Origin: Nocardioides luteus
Lineage (GTDB): Bacteria; Actinomycetota; Actinomycetes; Propionibacteriales; Nocardioidaceae
DNA: 64,000 bases
Assembly (NCBI RefSeq): GCF_014648595.1
Contig: NZ_BMRK01000003.1
Location: 1-64,000, forward strand
Direction of reading: 5' to 3'
The translations under genes were made by a program, and so were the position numbers. Below are positions 17,467 through 26,363 of the stretch, piece after piece (the first letter of the stretch is position 1; every line of letters begins with the position of its first letter). The notes below the pieces were generated by a model. It ran no database searches, had not been told where the DNA came from, and worked only from the letters and a program-made list of their open reading frames with translations.

Positions 17467-17593
17467 GATCGCCCCTGACGGATGAAATCGTTTCGGACTC
17501 GTGATTCGCGTTTGGCACTTTCCGGATCGCAAATCTCTCTACGATGCGAAATCGCCGCGATCTGGCGCGGCGACATCCCGAGAGGAGCAACCC

Positions 17594-20500
17594 GTGAAGC
17601 TCGGAAAGCAAGGAATCAGCCTTGCACTCGTCACGGCGAGCCTGGTGATCGCACCGGTCGCTGCAGTCGCTGCGGAGTCGGATCCCAGCGTCATCGACCA
17701 GCTCAAGGCCGATGCGGACAAGACCGTCACGCTCAAGAAGGAGGGCGCCACCGGCCGGATCGGCCACGCGTCCACCAAGGGCGACCTGATGCCCGACGTC
17801 GCCGCCGACAGCAAGTCGAAGGCGGCCGCGAAGGCACGCAAGTACCTCGACAAGTACGCCTCGGTCTTCGGTGCCGAGGCCGGTCAGCTCGACCAGACCA
17901 AGGTCAGCAGCAGCCCGGCCGGCTGGACCGTCGAGTTCGAGCAGACCTACAAGGACGTGCCGGTCTTCGGCGGCGTCCTGAAGGCCCACGTCGACAAAGC
18001 CGGCGACCTGACCTCCGTCAACGGCTTCGCCGCCCCCGGTCTCGACCTCTCCACCACCCCGAAGTGGTCGCAGGAGAAGGCCAGCGCCAAGGCGCTGGAG
18101 CTGGTGCGCTCGAAGCCCACCGCCCACTCCGAGACGAAGGCGGACACCACCGGTGTCGAGGTGGTCAAGGCCGACCTGAACGTCTACCGGATGGGCGCGG
18201 CCCAGGGCGTGAGCGGCAAGAGCCTGCTCGCCTGGGTCATCGAGGTGTCCAACAAGTCCACCGTGCGCGAGACCGTCGTGATCGACGCCGCCACCGGCAA
18301 GCCGGTCAACCGTTACTCGATGCTCCACACGGCGACCGACCGTGAGCTGATCGAGAAGCACAACACCCCCGACACCGGCGACGACGCCACCGTCTGGGTC
18401 GAGAACGACGCCTTTCCGGGCGACCTCGACCAGGACCAGGCCAACGAGGTTGCCACCACGGGTGAGTCCTACTGGCTCTACAAGAACACCTTCGGCCGCG
18501 ACTCCTACGACGGCGCCGGCTCGAAGATGGTCACGGTCAACAACGACCCGGCCATCGACTGCCCGAACGCCAACTGGAACGGCGCGACCACCAACTACTG
18601 CTCCGGCGTCACCTCCGACGACGTCGTCGCGCACGAGTGGGGCCACGCCTACACCGAGTACACCTCGGGCCTGATCTACCAGTGGCAGCCGGGTGCGCTC
18701 AACGAGGCGTACTCCGACATGTGGGGCAACACGCTCGACTTCATCAACGCGCGTGAGAACACCACCGACGACGTGGCCCGCACCGACGGGCACTGCTCCG
18801 CCGAGACCCGTGGCGACATCTCGCTCACCATCAACTCGCCGGCCGACGTCGCCGGTGACTGCCCGGCAGCGGCTGCCAGCTTCGGCCCGGTCTTCCCGAC
18901 CGCCGGCGTGACCAGCGACATCGTGGTCGGCACCGACGCCGCCGACGAGGCCGGGCCGTCCACCACCGACGGCTGCTCGCCGCTGGAGAACGCGGCCGCC
19001 GTCGACGGGAAGTTCGTGCTCGTCGACCGCGGCACCTGCCCCTTCACCCAGAAGGTCGAGAACGCCGAGAACGCCGGCGCGCTCGGCGTCGTGATCGCCT
19101 TCTTGGAGGGCCAGGCGATCGGCAGCATCGCGGGTGTCTCCGACATCTACGGCGCGACGACCGACTACGCCACCGGCCAGAAGATCAAGAACGCCTCCGG
19201 CGCGGTCAACATCACCATCAAGGACGCCTCGACCGATGCCAAGGACGAGTCCGTACGCTGGCTGATGGGTGAGGACTCGACCGCCTTCGGCGGCGCGATC
19301 CGGGACATGTGGAACCCGACCTGCTACGGCGACCCGGGCAAGGTCTCCGACGCGGAGTACCACTGCACCACCGACGACTCCGGCGGCGTGCACTCCAACT
19401 CCGGTGTGATCAACCACCACTACGCCCTGCTCGTCGACGGCGGCTCCTACAACGACGTCGACGTCGCCGGCATCGGCCTGGACAAGGCGGCCAACCTGAT
19501 CTGGCACGCCCAGAGCAACTACCTGACGCCGACCTCGGGCTTCCCCGAGTACGCCCAGGCGATGGTCTCCTCCTGCGCCGACCTGACCGGCCTGACCACC
19601 CTCAAGAAGCTCACCCTCGGCACCTCGACCCCGCAGACCGGCGGCGGCGAGACCCCGGGTGGCGAGGCCGAGGCGCCGGCCCTGGAGCCGATCACGGCTG
19701 CTGACTGCGCGTCGGTCGCGGCGGCCAACACGGCCACCGAGCTGACCGAGGAGCCGGTCCAGTGCAACTTCGGCCCGATGCTCGACCCGAACACCCCCGC
19801 CCTGTGCGGCGAGGGCACCAACGAGGTCACGACCTACACCGAGGACTTCGAGGACGGTCTCGCCGGCTGGACCCAGGACGCCGAGTCCCTGGTCCCCGGC
19901 AACGACTACCCCTGGGAGGCCGGTAGCGACGTCGAGGGCAACGAGACGGGCCTGGCCTGGGGTCCCGACCCCGTCGAGGGCCAGTGCGGTGACGCGAACG
20001 GTGACATCACCAGCCGCAACGGTCTGATCTCCCCGAAGATCACCGTGCCCGCGGGTCTGTCGCCGCGCTTCACCTTCGATCACTCGGTACGCACCGAGGC
20101 GAGCTGGGACGGCGGCAACGTCAAGGTGTCGGTCAACGGCGGCGAGTTCACGCTCGTCGACCAGGCCGCGTACCTCTTCAACGCGCCGGGCGCCACGATG
20201 GACCCGGACAGCGGTTACCTCGGCGGCGAGCCGGCCTGGACCGGCACTGATGGTGGCGCCTTCACCGGCCAGTGGGGCACCACGATCGTCGACCTCGACG
20301 CGATCGCCGACGCCGGCGACGAGGTGCAGTTCCGTTTCGACCTCGGTCGCGACGGCTGCAACGGTGTCGAGGGCTGGGCCGTCGACAACGTCTCGGTGAG
20401 CTTCTGCACCGAGAAGGCCGTCCCGGAGATCTCCGCGGCCTCGCTCAAGAAGGGCAAGGTCACGGTCACCGTCGACGGCGACCGCGCCTCCGGCGAGATC

Positions 20501-20665
20501 GTGGTCTCCGAGAAGGGTCACCGCGTCGGCCGCTTCCACCTCAACAAGAACAAGGAGCAGGCGACCTTCCGCTCCAGCCCGGGCAAGCACACCTTCACGG
20601 TGTCCTACTCGGGTGACCGGAAGAACGAGCCCGTCACCGAGACGGTGACCGTCAAGGTCAAGTAG
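17594..20665 (+). CDS. Secreted M4-type zinc metalloprotease with PA domain and C-terminal binding domains
   Basis: The 1023-residue preproprotein starts at a GTG behind GAGAGGAGC. In order: signal peptide (~1-27, ALVTASLVIAPVAAVAA), thermolysin/fungalysin propeptide (~60-230), and a catalytic domain with zinc site HEWGH (H347, H351) and third ligand Glu371 in NEAYSD. A protease-associated (PA) domain (~425-545, with VDRGTCPFTQKVENAENAGA) is inserted within the peptidase unit. The remaining catalytic block HSNSGVINHHYALL follows. After a Gly/Glu linker come a beta-sandwich (MAM- or carbohydrate-binding-like, ~745-940) and an Ig-like tail. It probably degrades extracellular protein. A terminator hairpin follows. 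Confidence 0.92.
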   Translation: MKLGKQGISLALVTASLVIAPVAAVAAESDPSVIDQLKADADKTVTLKKEGATGRIGHASTKGDLMPDVAADSKSKAAAKARKYLDKYASVFGAEAGQLDQTKVSSSPAGWTVEFEQTYKDVPVFGGVLKAHVDKAGDLTSVNGFAAPGLDLSTTPKWSQEKASAKALELVRSKPTAHSETKADTTGVEVVKADLNVYRMGAAQGVSGKSLLAWVIEVSNKSTVRETVVIDAATGKPVNRYSMLHTATDRELIEKHNTPDTGDDATVWVENDAFPGDLDQDQANEVATTGESYWLYKNTFGRDSYDGAGSKMVTVNNDPAIDCPNANWNGATTNYCSGVTSDDVVAHEWGHAYTEYTSGLIYQWQPGALNEAYSDMWGNTLDFINARENTTDDVARTDGHCSAETRGDISLTINSPADVAGDCPAAAASFGPVFPTAGVTSDIVVGTDAADEAGPSTTDGCSPLENAAAVDGKFVLVDRGTCPFTQKVENAENAGALGVVIAFLEGQAIGSIAGVSDIYGATTDYATGQKIKNASGAVNITIKDASTDAKDESVRWLMGEDSTAFGGAIRDMWNPTCYGDPGKVSDAEYHCTTDDSGGVHSNSGVINHHYALLVDGGSYNDVDVAGIGLDKAANLIWHAQSNYLTPTSGFPEYAQAMVSSCADLTGLTTLKKLTLGTSTPQTGGGETPGGEAEAPALEPITAADCASVAAANTATELTEEPVQCNFGPMLDPNTPALCGEGTNEVTTYTEDFEDGLAGWTQDAESLVPGNDYPWEAGSDVEGNETGLAWGPDPVEGQCGDANGDITSRNGLISPKITVPAGLSPRFTFDHSVRTEASWDGGNVKVSVNGGEFTLVDQAAYLFNAPGATMDPDSGYLGGEPAWTGTDGGAFTGQWGTTIVDLDAIADAGDEVQFRFDLGRDGCNGVEGWAVDNVSVSFCTEKAVPEISAASLKKGKVTVTVDGDRASGEIVVSEKGHRVGRFHLNKNKEQATFRSSPGKHTFTVSYSGDRKNEPVTETVTVKVK

Positions 20666-20680
20666 TTCCTCACCACCACG

Positions 20681-20716
20681 AAGGCCCCGCCGGACATTCC
20701 ATCCCGGCGGGGCCTT
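20681..20716 (+). terminator. Terminator after the metalloprotease gene
   Basis: A perfect 13-bp stem AAGGCCCCGCCGG / CCGGCGGGGCCTT closes a 10-base loop 16 bases after the stop codon. Confidence 0.88.
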
Positions 20717-20737
20717 CCGCGTACCTACACTCACCTC

Positions 20738-21451
20738 ATGCGCGGAACGATCCTGACCCTGGGCGGTGGCGGCTTCTCGATGCCGGAGGTGCACGGGCGC
20801 GGCTTCTCGCCCCTCGATGCCGAGCTGATCCGACTGAGCGGCACGGAGCGGCCCAAGGTCTGCTTCATCGGCACCGCGAGCGGGGACGCCGACAGCTATC
20901 ACGACAAGTTCCTCGCCGCGTACGCCGACCGGGCCGAGGCGAGGGTGCTCTCGCTGTTCAACAAGGCACCGGAGGGGTACGCCCTCCCGATCGACGATCT
21001 CGAGCGGCTCCTCGACCAGGACATCGTGTACGTCGGCGGCGGCTCCACCGCCAACCTGCTCGCAGTGTGGCGGCTGCACGGGCTGCCGACGCTCCTAGAG
21101 AAGGCGGCGGCCGGAGGCACCATCCTGGCCGGGATCTCTGCCGGCGCGAACTGCTGGTACGAGGCCTCCTCGACCGACTCGTTCGGCCCCACCGCGCCGC
21201 TCCCCGACGGGCTCGGCTTCCTGCCCGGCTCGTTCTGCCCGCACTACCTCGGCGAGGCGGACCGGCGCGAGACGTACCTCGACTTCGTCGGCTCCGGCGC
21301 CCTGCCCGCCGGCCACGCCGCCGACGACGGCATCGCGCTGCTGTGGCGCGACGGCGAGCTGGTCGAGGCGATCAGCGAGCGGCCCGACGGGGTCGCCGCC
21401 GCGGTCGGGCCGGACGGGGAGACCCCGCTGAAGGTTCGTACGCTCGGATGA
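20738..21451 (+). CDS. pepE: Peptidase E (S51 family, alpha-aspartyl dipeptidase)
   Basis: The 237-residue protein belongs to family S51. The nucleophile elbow GISAGANCW carries the catalytic serine, and the conserved GGGSTANLLAVW and FCPHY segments follow family order. Peptidase E cleaves N-terminal Asp-X dipeptides; other S51 members are cyanophycinases, but length and motifs fit peptidase E. Cytoplasmic. The start is only 22 bases beyond the protease terminator and carries its own promoter by inference. A long repeat element begins seven bases after the stop. Confidence 0.9.
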   Translation: MRGTILTLGGGGFSMPEVHGRGFSPLDAELIRLSGTERPKVCFIGTASGDADSYHDKFLAAYADRAEARVLSLFNKAPEGYALPIDDLERLLDQDIVYVGGGSTANLLAVWRLHGLPTLLEKAAAGGTILAGISAGANCWYEASSTDSFGPTAPLPDGLGFLPGSFCPHYLGEADRRETYLDFVGSGALPAGHAADDGIALLWRDGELVEAISERPDGVAAAVGPDGETPLKVRTLG

Positions 21452-21457
21452 GGCGGC

Positions 21458-21602
21458 GGTCGAGCCCGCGAGCGCAAGCGAGCGGTGTCGAGACCAACAC
21501 GGTCGGCTCGAGCACCGAGGGGACTGTGTTGGTCTCGACACGCCTCCGCCTAGCGGCTCCGGCGGCTCGACCAGCGGAGCTGGTCCGGCGGCTCGACCAG
21601 CG
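21458..21602. repeat. REP-like ~120-bp inverted element, full copy 1, plus a partial copy
   Basis: The element starts GGTCGAGCC and ends GGCTCGACC. An inner inverted pair GTGTCGAGACCAACAC / GTGTTGGTCTCGACAC (21493-21508 and 21526-21541) makes it a nested hairpin. It shares the block CCTCCGCCTAGCGGCTCCGG with the copy at 32701. A partial copy (21580-21602) follows. It separates convergent genes and may terminate both. Confidence 0.85.
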
Positions 21603-22166
21603 TCAGGGGATGTAGAGCAGGGCGTACGTCGCGACGTGGCAGAAGCCGAAGAGCGCGGGCGCCCACACCTCGACGTTGCTCATCGGCAGGTAGCGCGAGC
21701 TGTCGCGACCGAGGCCGACGGCGGACCACTCCGCGACGCCGGGCGCAGCGGGGAGCTGCTTCTCGAGGTGGGAGATGACGGCGTACTTCCCGCTCGCCAT
21801 CTGCCGGTAGGACCGGACGATCCAGAACCAGCCGAGGCAGAGGCCGAGGGCGGCGATCAGGGCGACCGTGAACAGCCAGGGGCGCTCGGGGGCGCTGGCG
21901 ATCAGCGCCGTGCCGGCGACCAGGACACCGATGTTGAGGACCAGGAAGAAGGCGCTGGTGATCGTACGCCGCACGCTGAGCCGCTCGTTCTCGGCGACGT
22001 AGAGCTTGTACTGGTCGAAGAGCACCGCGCGGTCGCCGCTGGAGAGCACGTCGGGAGGCAGCACCCACAGACCTTCCGCGAGCGCGGACGGGTTGGGCTG
22101 GTTGGCGGTCACATAGCTGCGCACCGCGGTCCGCGACTCAGCTCCGGGAATCAACTGGTTCTCCAT
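21603..22166 (-). CDS. RipA-like two-helix membrane protein
   Basis: The 187-residue protein has two hydrophobic segments (~62-82 and ~92-112) and the conserved post-membrane stretch FWIVRSYRQMASGKYAVI followed by HLEKQLPAAP and a C-terminal hydrophobic end. This pattern (YKLYVAENERLSxRR, then SYRQxxSGK) is that of the family annotated 'RipA family octameric membrane protein' after a Francisella cytoplasmic-membrane protein; the assignment is from memory. Function in actinobacteria is unknown. ATG at 22166 gives a sensible N-terminus. It ends directly at the REP-like element. Confidence 0.6.
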   Translation of the reverse strand: MENQLIPGAESRTAVRSYVTANQPNPSALAEGLWVLPPDVLSSGDRAVLFDQYKLYVAENERLSVRRTITSAFFLVLNIGVLVAGTALIASAPERPWLFTVALIAALGLCLGWFWIVRSYRQMASGKYAVISHLEKQLPAAPGVAEWSAVGLGRDSSRYLPMSNVEVWAPALFGFCHVATYALLYIP

Positions 22167-22238
22167 AGTGCGTAGTTGTCTACCGCTCCCGAGGGACGAT
22201 GTCCATACGAGATACGTCACCGTGGTCGAGCCGTGAGG

Positions 22239-22802
22239 TCAGGTCAGGTCGTGCAGCGCGACGATCGCCTCGTCGATGCACTCGGGAAGACTGAGATCCG
22301 TCTCCCCCGATACCCACCGGTCGAAACCCGACTGGAAGACCGCGACGCCGCTGTGAGCCGCCAGCGAGGCGGCCGGGTCGCCCACTCCCCGCTCGGCGAG
22401 CGCCTTCTGCGAAGCGCTCCTCATCGCGGCCATCTTGAGCAGCTCGCGCTCCTGGAGGGCAGGGTTGGCCTGGACGATCCGGGTGCGCCGGGCGGCCTGC
22501 TCCCGGGTGCGCTGCTCGGCGATGCGGGCAGCCCCCTCGCGGGCCGCGGCGAAGACCATCTCCAGCGGGCTCGCCGCCTCGTCGGCCTTGGCGATCGCCT
22601 CCGCGACCACCTCGTCGAGAGCGGTGGGACCGGCGAAGAGGACCTCGCGCTTGTCGGCGAAGTGGCGGAAGAAGGTGCGCTCGGTGACCCCTGCGCGGGC
22701 GGCGATGTCACCGGCGGTCGTCTTGTCGTAGCCCTTCTCGGCGAACAGGTCGAGGGCGGCCGCCAGCATCCGACCACGCGCGTCCGGTTCCCATCTCGCC
22801 AT
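22239..22802 (-). CDS. TetR/AcrR family regulator
   Basis: The 187-residue repressor has a standard TetR N-terminal HTH (ALDLFAEKGYDKTTAGDIAA and RAGVTERTFFRHFADKREVL) and a divergent ligand-binding half. It is divergent from an NAD-dependent epimerase gene. Two clear ATGTCA palindromes lie in the 76-bp gap, so it most likely represses both itself and that gene. The inducer is unknown. Confidence 0.9.
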   Translation of the reverse strand: MARWEPDARGRMLAAALDLFAEKGYDKTTAGDIAARAGVTERTFFRHFADKREVLFAGPTALDEVVAEAIAKADEAASPLEMVFAAAREGAARIAEQRTREQAARRTRIVQANPALQERELLKMAAMRSASQKALAERGVGDPAASLAAHSGVAVFQSGFDRWVSGETDLSLPECIDEAIVALHDLT

Positions 22803-22819
22803 GCCTCCATCCTAGCGTG

Positions 22820-22868
22820 ATGTCAGTTCATGACATCGCGTGCTACCGTTGATGTCAGTCACTGACAT
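22820..22868. promoter_or_regulatory. Two TetR operators between the regulator and epimerase genes
   Basis: ATGTCAGTTCATGACAT (22820-22836) and ATGTCAGTCACTGACAT (22852-22868) are 17-bp inverted repeats with centres 32 bases apart, about three helical turns. The second ends ten bases before the epimerase ATG and would block its ribosome or polymerase access. Confidence 0.8.
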
Positions 22869-22878
22869 AGGAGGAAGC

Positions 22879-23775
22879 ATGACCACCATCTTCATCACCG
22901 GGGCCTCCGGCTGGATCGGCTCGGCGGTCACCGACGAGCTGCTCGCGAACGGCTACTCGGTCACCGGCCTGGCCCGATCCGACGCGAGCGCCGCCGCCCT
23001 CGAGGCGAAGGGTGCTGAGGTCCACCGCGGCTCGCTCGACGACCCCGACTCGCTCGCCACCGCCGCCAAGGCGGCCGACGGCGTCATCCACCTGGCCTTC
23101 AAGCACGACTTCAACGACTACATCGGCGCAGGTCACACCGAGCGCGCCACGGTCGAGGCGATGCTCACCGAGATCGAAGGAACCGACAAGCCCTTCCTGT
23201 TCGCCTCGGGTGCGGCCGGCGCAGCCGTGGGACGCCCGGCCACCGAGGAGGACGCCAGCCCCAACCACGGCGCCGACTCGATGCGCGGCGGCAGCGAGAA
23301 CCTCGCGCTCGGCTACGCCGACCGAGGCGTACGTCCCGTGGCGCTGCGCTTCCCGATCGTCCACGGCGTCGGCGGCGACCACGGCTTTCTCGCCTACCTG
23401 GCCCAGCTCGCCAAGGAGCGGGGTGTCTCCGGCTACATCGGCGACGGCGCGAATCGCTGGCCGATGGTCGACCGCTCCGACGCGGCGCGTCTGGTGCGAC
23501 TGGCACTGGAGAAGGCGCCCGCCGGCTTCCGTGCCCACGCGGTCGCCGAGACCGGCATTACCGCCCGGACGATCGCGGAGGCGCTGAGCGAGCGGCTGGG
23601 CGTGCCGACGCAGTCGATCCGCCCGGAGGACGCCGAGGCCCACTTCGGATGGATGGCGATGATGTTCGGCGTCGACATGCCCGCCTCGTCGGAGATCACG
23701 AGAGACCTGCTGGGCTGGGTCCCGACCGGCCCCACGATGTCAGAGAACATGGCCGCGGGGGCCTACGACCTCTGA
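22879..23775 (+). CDS. NAD(P)-dependent epimerase/dehydratase-like protein (extended SDR)
   Basis: The 298-residue protein starts with a Rossmann motif ITGASGWIGSAV and has a cofactor-binding continuation GLARSDASAAALEAKGAEVH. It belongs to the NAD-dependent epimerase/NmrA-like extended SDR group. The usual YxxxK is not obvious (GYADRGVRPVALRFP follows the expected position), so it may be atypical or noncatalytic. The GGAGGAAGC ribosome site fixes the ATG at 22879. Control by the divergent TetR is likely; a role in detoxifying the TetR ligand is a guess. Confidence 0.82.
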   Translation: MTTIFITGASGWIGSAVTDELLANGYSVTGLARSDASAAALEAKGAEVHRGSLDDPDSLATAAKAADGVIHLAFKHDFNDYIGAGHTERATVEAMLTEIEGTDKPFLFASGAAGAAVGRPATEEDASPNHGADSMRGGSENLALGYADRGVRPVALRFPIVHGVGGDHGFLAYLAQLAKERGVSGYIGDGANRWPMVDRSDAARLVRLALEKAPAGFRAHAVAETGITARTIAEALSERLGVPTQSIRPEDAEAHFGWMAMMFGVDMPASSEITRDLLGWVPTGPTMSENMAAGAYDL

Positions 23776-23779
23776 CAGA

Positions 23780-23839
23780 TACGACGGGGAGTTCCGCAGG
23801 GGTCACCTACCGGTACGCCCTGCAGAACTCCCCGTCGTA
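23780..23839. terminator. Long hairpin between convergent genes, related to the palindrome family
   Basis: TACGACGGGGAGTTC pairs perfectly with GAACTCCCCGTCGTA; inner CGCAGGG/CCCTGCA adds further pairing around a 16-base loop. It lies between the convergent epimerase and desaturase genes. The GGGAGTT/AACTCCC core is shared with the 69-bp palindrome family, though the apex differs. Confidence 0.85.
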
Positions 23840-23851
23840 CTCGACTCGGCC

Positions 23852-25102
23852 TCAGACAGCCGTGCCGATGGAGGCCGCACCGGCGGCCTCGAACTCCTTG
23901 AGGATCCGGCGGCGGGTGCGGTTGTCGCCGCGTACGGCCTTGACCAGCTTGCCGAGCTGCGACGGCGCGTTGCGCACGTTGGTCGACTCCATGAAGCCGT
24001 TGGGCAGCGAGAGGCGCAGCACCTTGTGCCAGGCCGACGCGACCTGCTGCGGCATCGGCGCGGTGTGGTAGTTCAGACCGTACTTGTCGAAGAGCGCCCG
24101 GACCTTCGGAGCGATCTCGGCGTAACGGTTCGAGGGCAGGTCGGGGAAGATGTGGTGCTCGATCTGGTGGCTCAGGTTGCCGGTCATGATGTGCAGCAGC
24201 TTCGAGCCGGAGATGTTGGCCGAGCCGAGCATCTGCCGGACGTACCAGTCACCGCGGCCCTCGTCCTCGGGGATGTCCTTCAGCTCGAAGGTCTCCACGC
24301 CCTCGGGGAAGTGACCGCACATGATCACCGAGTGGGTCCACACGTTGCGGACGAAGTTGGCGGTCAGGTTGGCCACCAGCGTGGTCGGACCGGACAGCGC
24401 GATCATCGAGAGCAGCGGGTGGGCGACGTAGTCCTTGAACGCCTGGCGGCGGATCTTGGCGACCGTCTTCTTCGCCGCCATCTCCCACTCGGCGGACGGC
24501 CGGCGGCCCTTCTTCTTCTGGCGCAGCACCCGGCCGAGCTCGAGATCGTAGGCGGCGATCCCGTACTCGAAGATGCACATGTTGATGAAGTTCATCGCGG
24601 GCTGGAACAGGCTGGAGGGCGTCCAGGGCTGCTCCTCGTCGACGCGCATGATGCCCCACCCGAGGTCGTTGTCCTTGCCCACGATGTTCGTGTAGGTGTG
24701 GTGGAGCTCGTTGTGGGAGTGCTTCCACCCCTCCGCGGTGGAAGCGTTGTCCCACTCCCACACCGTCGAGTGGATCTTCGGGTCACGCATCCAGTCCCAC
24801 TGGCCGTGCATGATGTTGTGGCCGATCTCCATGTTGTCCAGGATCTTGGCGATGGAGAGGCCGACGGTGCCGACGACGAACGCCGGCGGGAAGATGCTCG
24901 CGAGCAGGACGGCACGGGAGCCGAGCTCGAGCGAGCGCTGGACCTTGATCACCTTGTGGATGTACGCGGCGTCGCGCTCTCCACGGGTGTCGATGACCTC
25001 TTGGCGGATGGCGTCGAGCTCGCGGCCGAGCTGCTCGACGTCCTCGCGGGTCAGGTGGGCGATGGGGCCGGTGTAGGCCGGGGCATCAGGTGCGATGGTC
25101 AT
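23852..25102 (-). CDS. desA3: Membrane acyl-CoA fatty-acid desaturase (DesA3-like)
   Basis: The 416-residue di-iron desaturase shows the histidine boxes HNIMHGQ, HSHNELHHTYT and HQIEHHIFPDLPS, with membrane-spanning stretches around ~60-90 and ~240-265. The best-known relative is M. tuberculosis DesA3 (stearoyl-CoA delta-9 desaturase), which takes electrons from a partner like the oxidoreductase encoded 28 bases upstream here. The same gene order occurs as Rv3230c-Rv3229c. ATG at 25102. The gene probably shares the promoter of the reductase. Confidence 0.92.
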   Translation of the reverse strand: MTIAPDAPAYTGPIAHLTREDVEQLGRELDAIRQEVIDTRGERDAAYIHKVIKVQRSLELGSRAVLLASIFPPAFVVGTVGLSIAKILDNMEIGHNIMHGQWDWMRDPKIHSTVWEWDNASTAEGWKHSHNELHHTYTNIVGKDNDLGWGIMRVDEEQPWTPSSLFQPAMNFINMCIFEYGIAAYDLELGRVLRQKKKGRRPSAEWEMAAKKTVAKIRRQAFKDYVAHPLLSMIALSGPTTLVANLTANFVRNVWTHSVIMCGHFPEGVETFELKDIPEDEGRGDWYVRQMLGSANISGSKLLHIMTGNLSHQIEHHIFPDLPSNRYAEIAPKVRALFDKYGLNYHTAPMPQQVASAWHKVLRLSLPNGFMESTNVRNAPSQLGKLVKAVRGDNRTRRRILKEFEAAGAASIGTAV

Positions 25103-25130
25103 GGATGTCTCACTCTCGTGGGGGACGTGT

Positions 25131-26300
25131 CTAAGAAGCGGGATGGTCGATGACGCACTCGCCGGCGGCGGCGGAGATGCAGGTCTGGATCGGTACCCCT
25201 TCGGGTCCGGTCTCACCCGGATGGGCGACCGTCAGCTCGCCGTTGCGGAGGTCACGGACGGCGCCCTCCTTCATCGGGAGAACGCAGCCGAAGCAGATGC
25301 CCATACGGCAGCCGCTCGGCATGAGGACGCCGGCGTCCTCGGCGGCGTCGAGGATCGGCCGGTCACCAGGTGCGTCGACGGTCTTGCCGGTGAAGGCGAC
25401 GGTGCCGCCCTCGCCGGTGACAACCGTGGCCAGGCGGAACTGCTCGGTCTGGAGCGGCAGGCCCTCGGCGTCGTACCAGGCCTGGAGGGTGTCGAGGAGC
25501 CCGGCCGGACCGCAGGCGTACGCCCGCCGCTCCTTCAGGTCCGGGACGAGCTCGTTCAGGGTGTCGACGTCGAGGCGGCCCTCGCTGCCGGTGTAGCGGG
25601 TGACGAGGCGGATCGCGCCGGCCTCGTGGAGGGACTCGAGGTTGCGGATGAAGATCGAGTCGGGACGGCTCGGCGCGACGTGCACGACGGTGACGTCGAG
25701 GCGCTGGTGCTGCACGACACCCTCGTCGGTGACGGGGAAGAGGTTGCGCAGCATCCCGATCACGGGGGTCACGCCGGAGCCGGCGGTGACCATCAGGAAC
25801 TTGTGGCCGCGCAGGTCGCTGGGGAGCACGAACTCGCCGGCCGCCTGCTCGAGGTGGACGATCTTGCCGGGGCTCAGGCGGCGCACCAGGTGGCTGGAGA
25901 CCTTTCCGCCGGGGACGGCCTTCACGGTGATCGAGATCAGCCCGTCCTTGCGGGGGCCGTGGGTCAGCGAGTAGGCGCGCCAGTGGCGCACGCCGTCGAC
26001 GTCGACGCCGACGCGCACGTACTGACCGGGGACGTGGTCTCGCCAGTCGGCGCCCGGCTTGATCTCGATCGTGGCAGCGTCGGCGGTCTCCGGGGTCACC
26101 TTCACGACACGTCCGCGCAGGTCAGCACCGGGCCGCAAGGGATTGAACATGTCCAGGTAGTCGGCCGGGGCGAGCGGCGTCGCGATCGACTCGGCGACCT
26201 CCCACGCCTTGCGTGAGAAGCGCTCCCGCCAGGCGGGTCGCCTGACCTCGCCCGGTGCGAGCAGGGCGGGGGATGTGGACATCTCAACCATGCTTTCCAT
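25131..26300 (-). CDS. Flavin/[2Fe-2S] reductase partner of the desaturase
   Basis: The 389-residue electron-transfer protein has a ferredoxin-NADP reductase half (FAD motif RAYSLT near 125, NAD(P) region MVTAGSGVTPVIGML near 180) and a C-terminal plant-type [2Fe-2S] domain with SGCRMGICFGC and a fourth Cys in QTCISA. It matches the Rv3230c type that feeds electrons to DesA3. Met codons at 26300, 26291 and 26282 are all possible starts. It is divergent from a PucR-type regulator 63 bases away. Confidence 0.9.
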   Translation of the reverse strand: MESMVEMSTSPALLAPGEVRRPAWRERFSRKAWEVAESIATPLAPADYLDMFNPLRPGADLRGRVVKVTPETADAATIEIKPGADWRDHVPGQYVRVGVDVDGVRHWRAYSLTHGPRKDGLISITVKAVPGGKVSSHLVRRLSPGKIVHLEQAAGEFVLPSDLRGHKFLMVTAGSGVTPVIGMLRNLFPVTDEGVVQHQRLDVTVVHVAPSRPDSIFIRNLESLHEAGAIRLVTRYTGSEGRLDVDTLNELVPDLKERRAYACGPAGLLDTLQAWYDAEGLPLQTEQFRLATVVTGEGGTVAFTGKTVDAPGDRPILDAAEDAGVLMPSGCRMGICFGCVLPMKEGAVRDLRNGELTVAHPGETGPEGVPIQTCISAAAGECVIDHPAS

Positions 26301-26363
26301 GGTGCTATTTGTCCGAGGTAAACTCCTGTGCCAGCGACGTGAATCTGAAGGGCGGATTTATAC

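Noticed and set aside
17276-21079. Very long minus-strand open frame (1267 codons) opposite the metalloprotease and pepE
   Set aside because: It is the mirror of strong codon bias on the plus strand. The plus-strand genes have signal peptide, zinc site and ribosome sites, and the minus frame has a Val/Gly/Arg-rich composition with no motifs.
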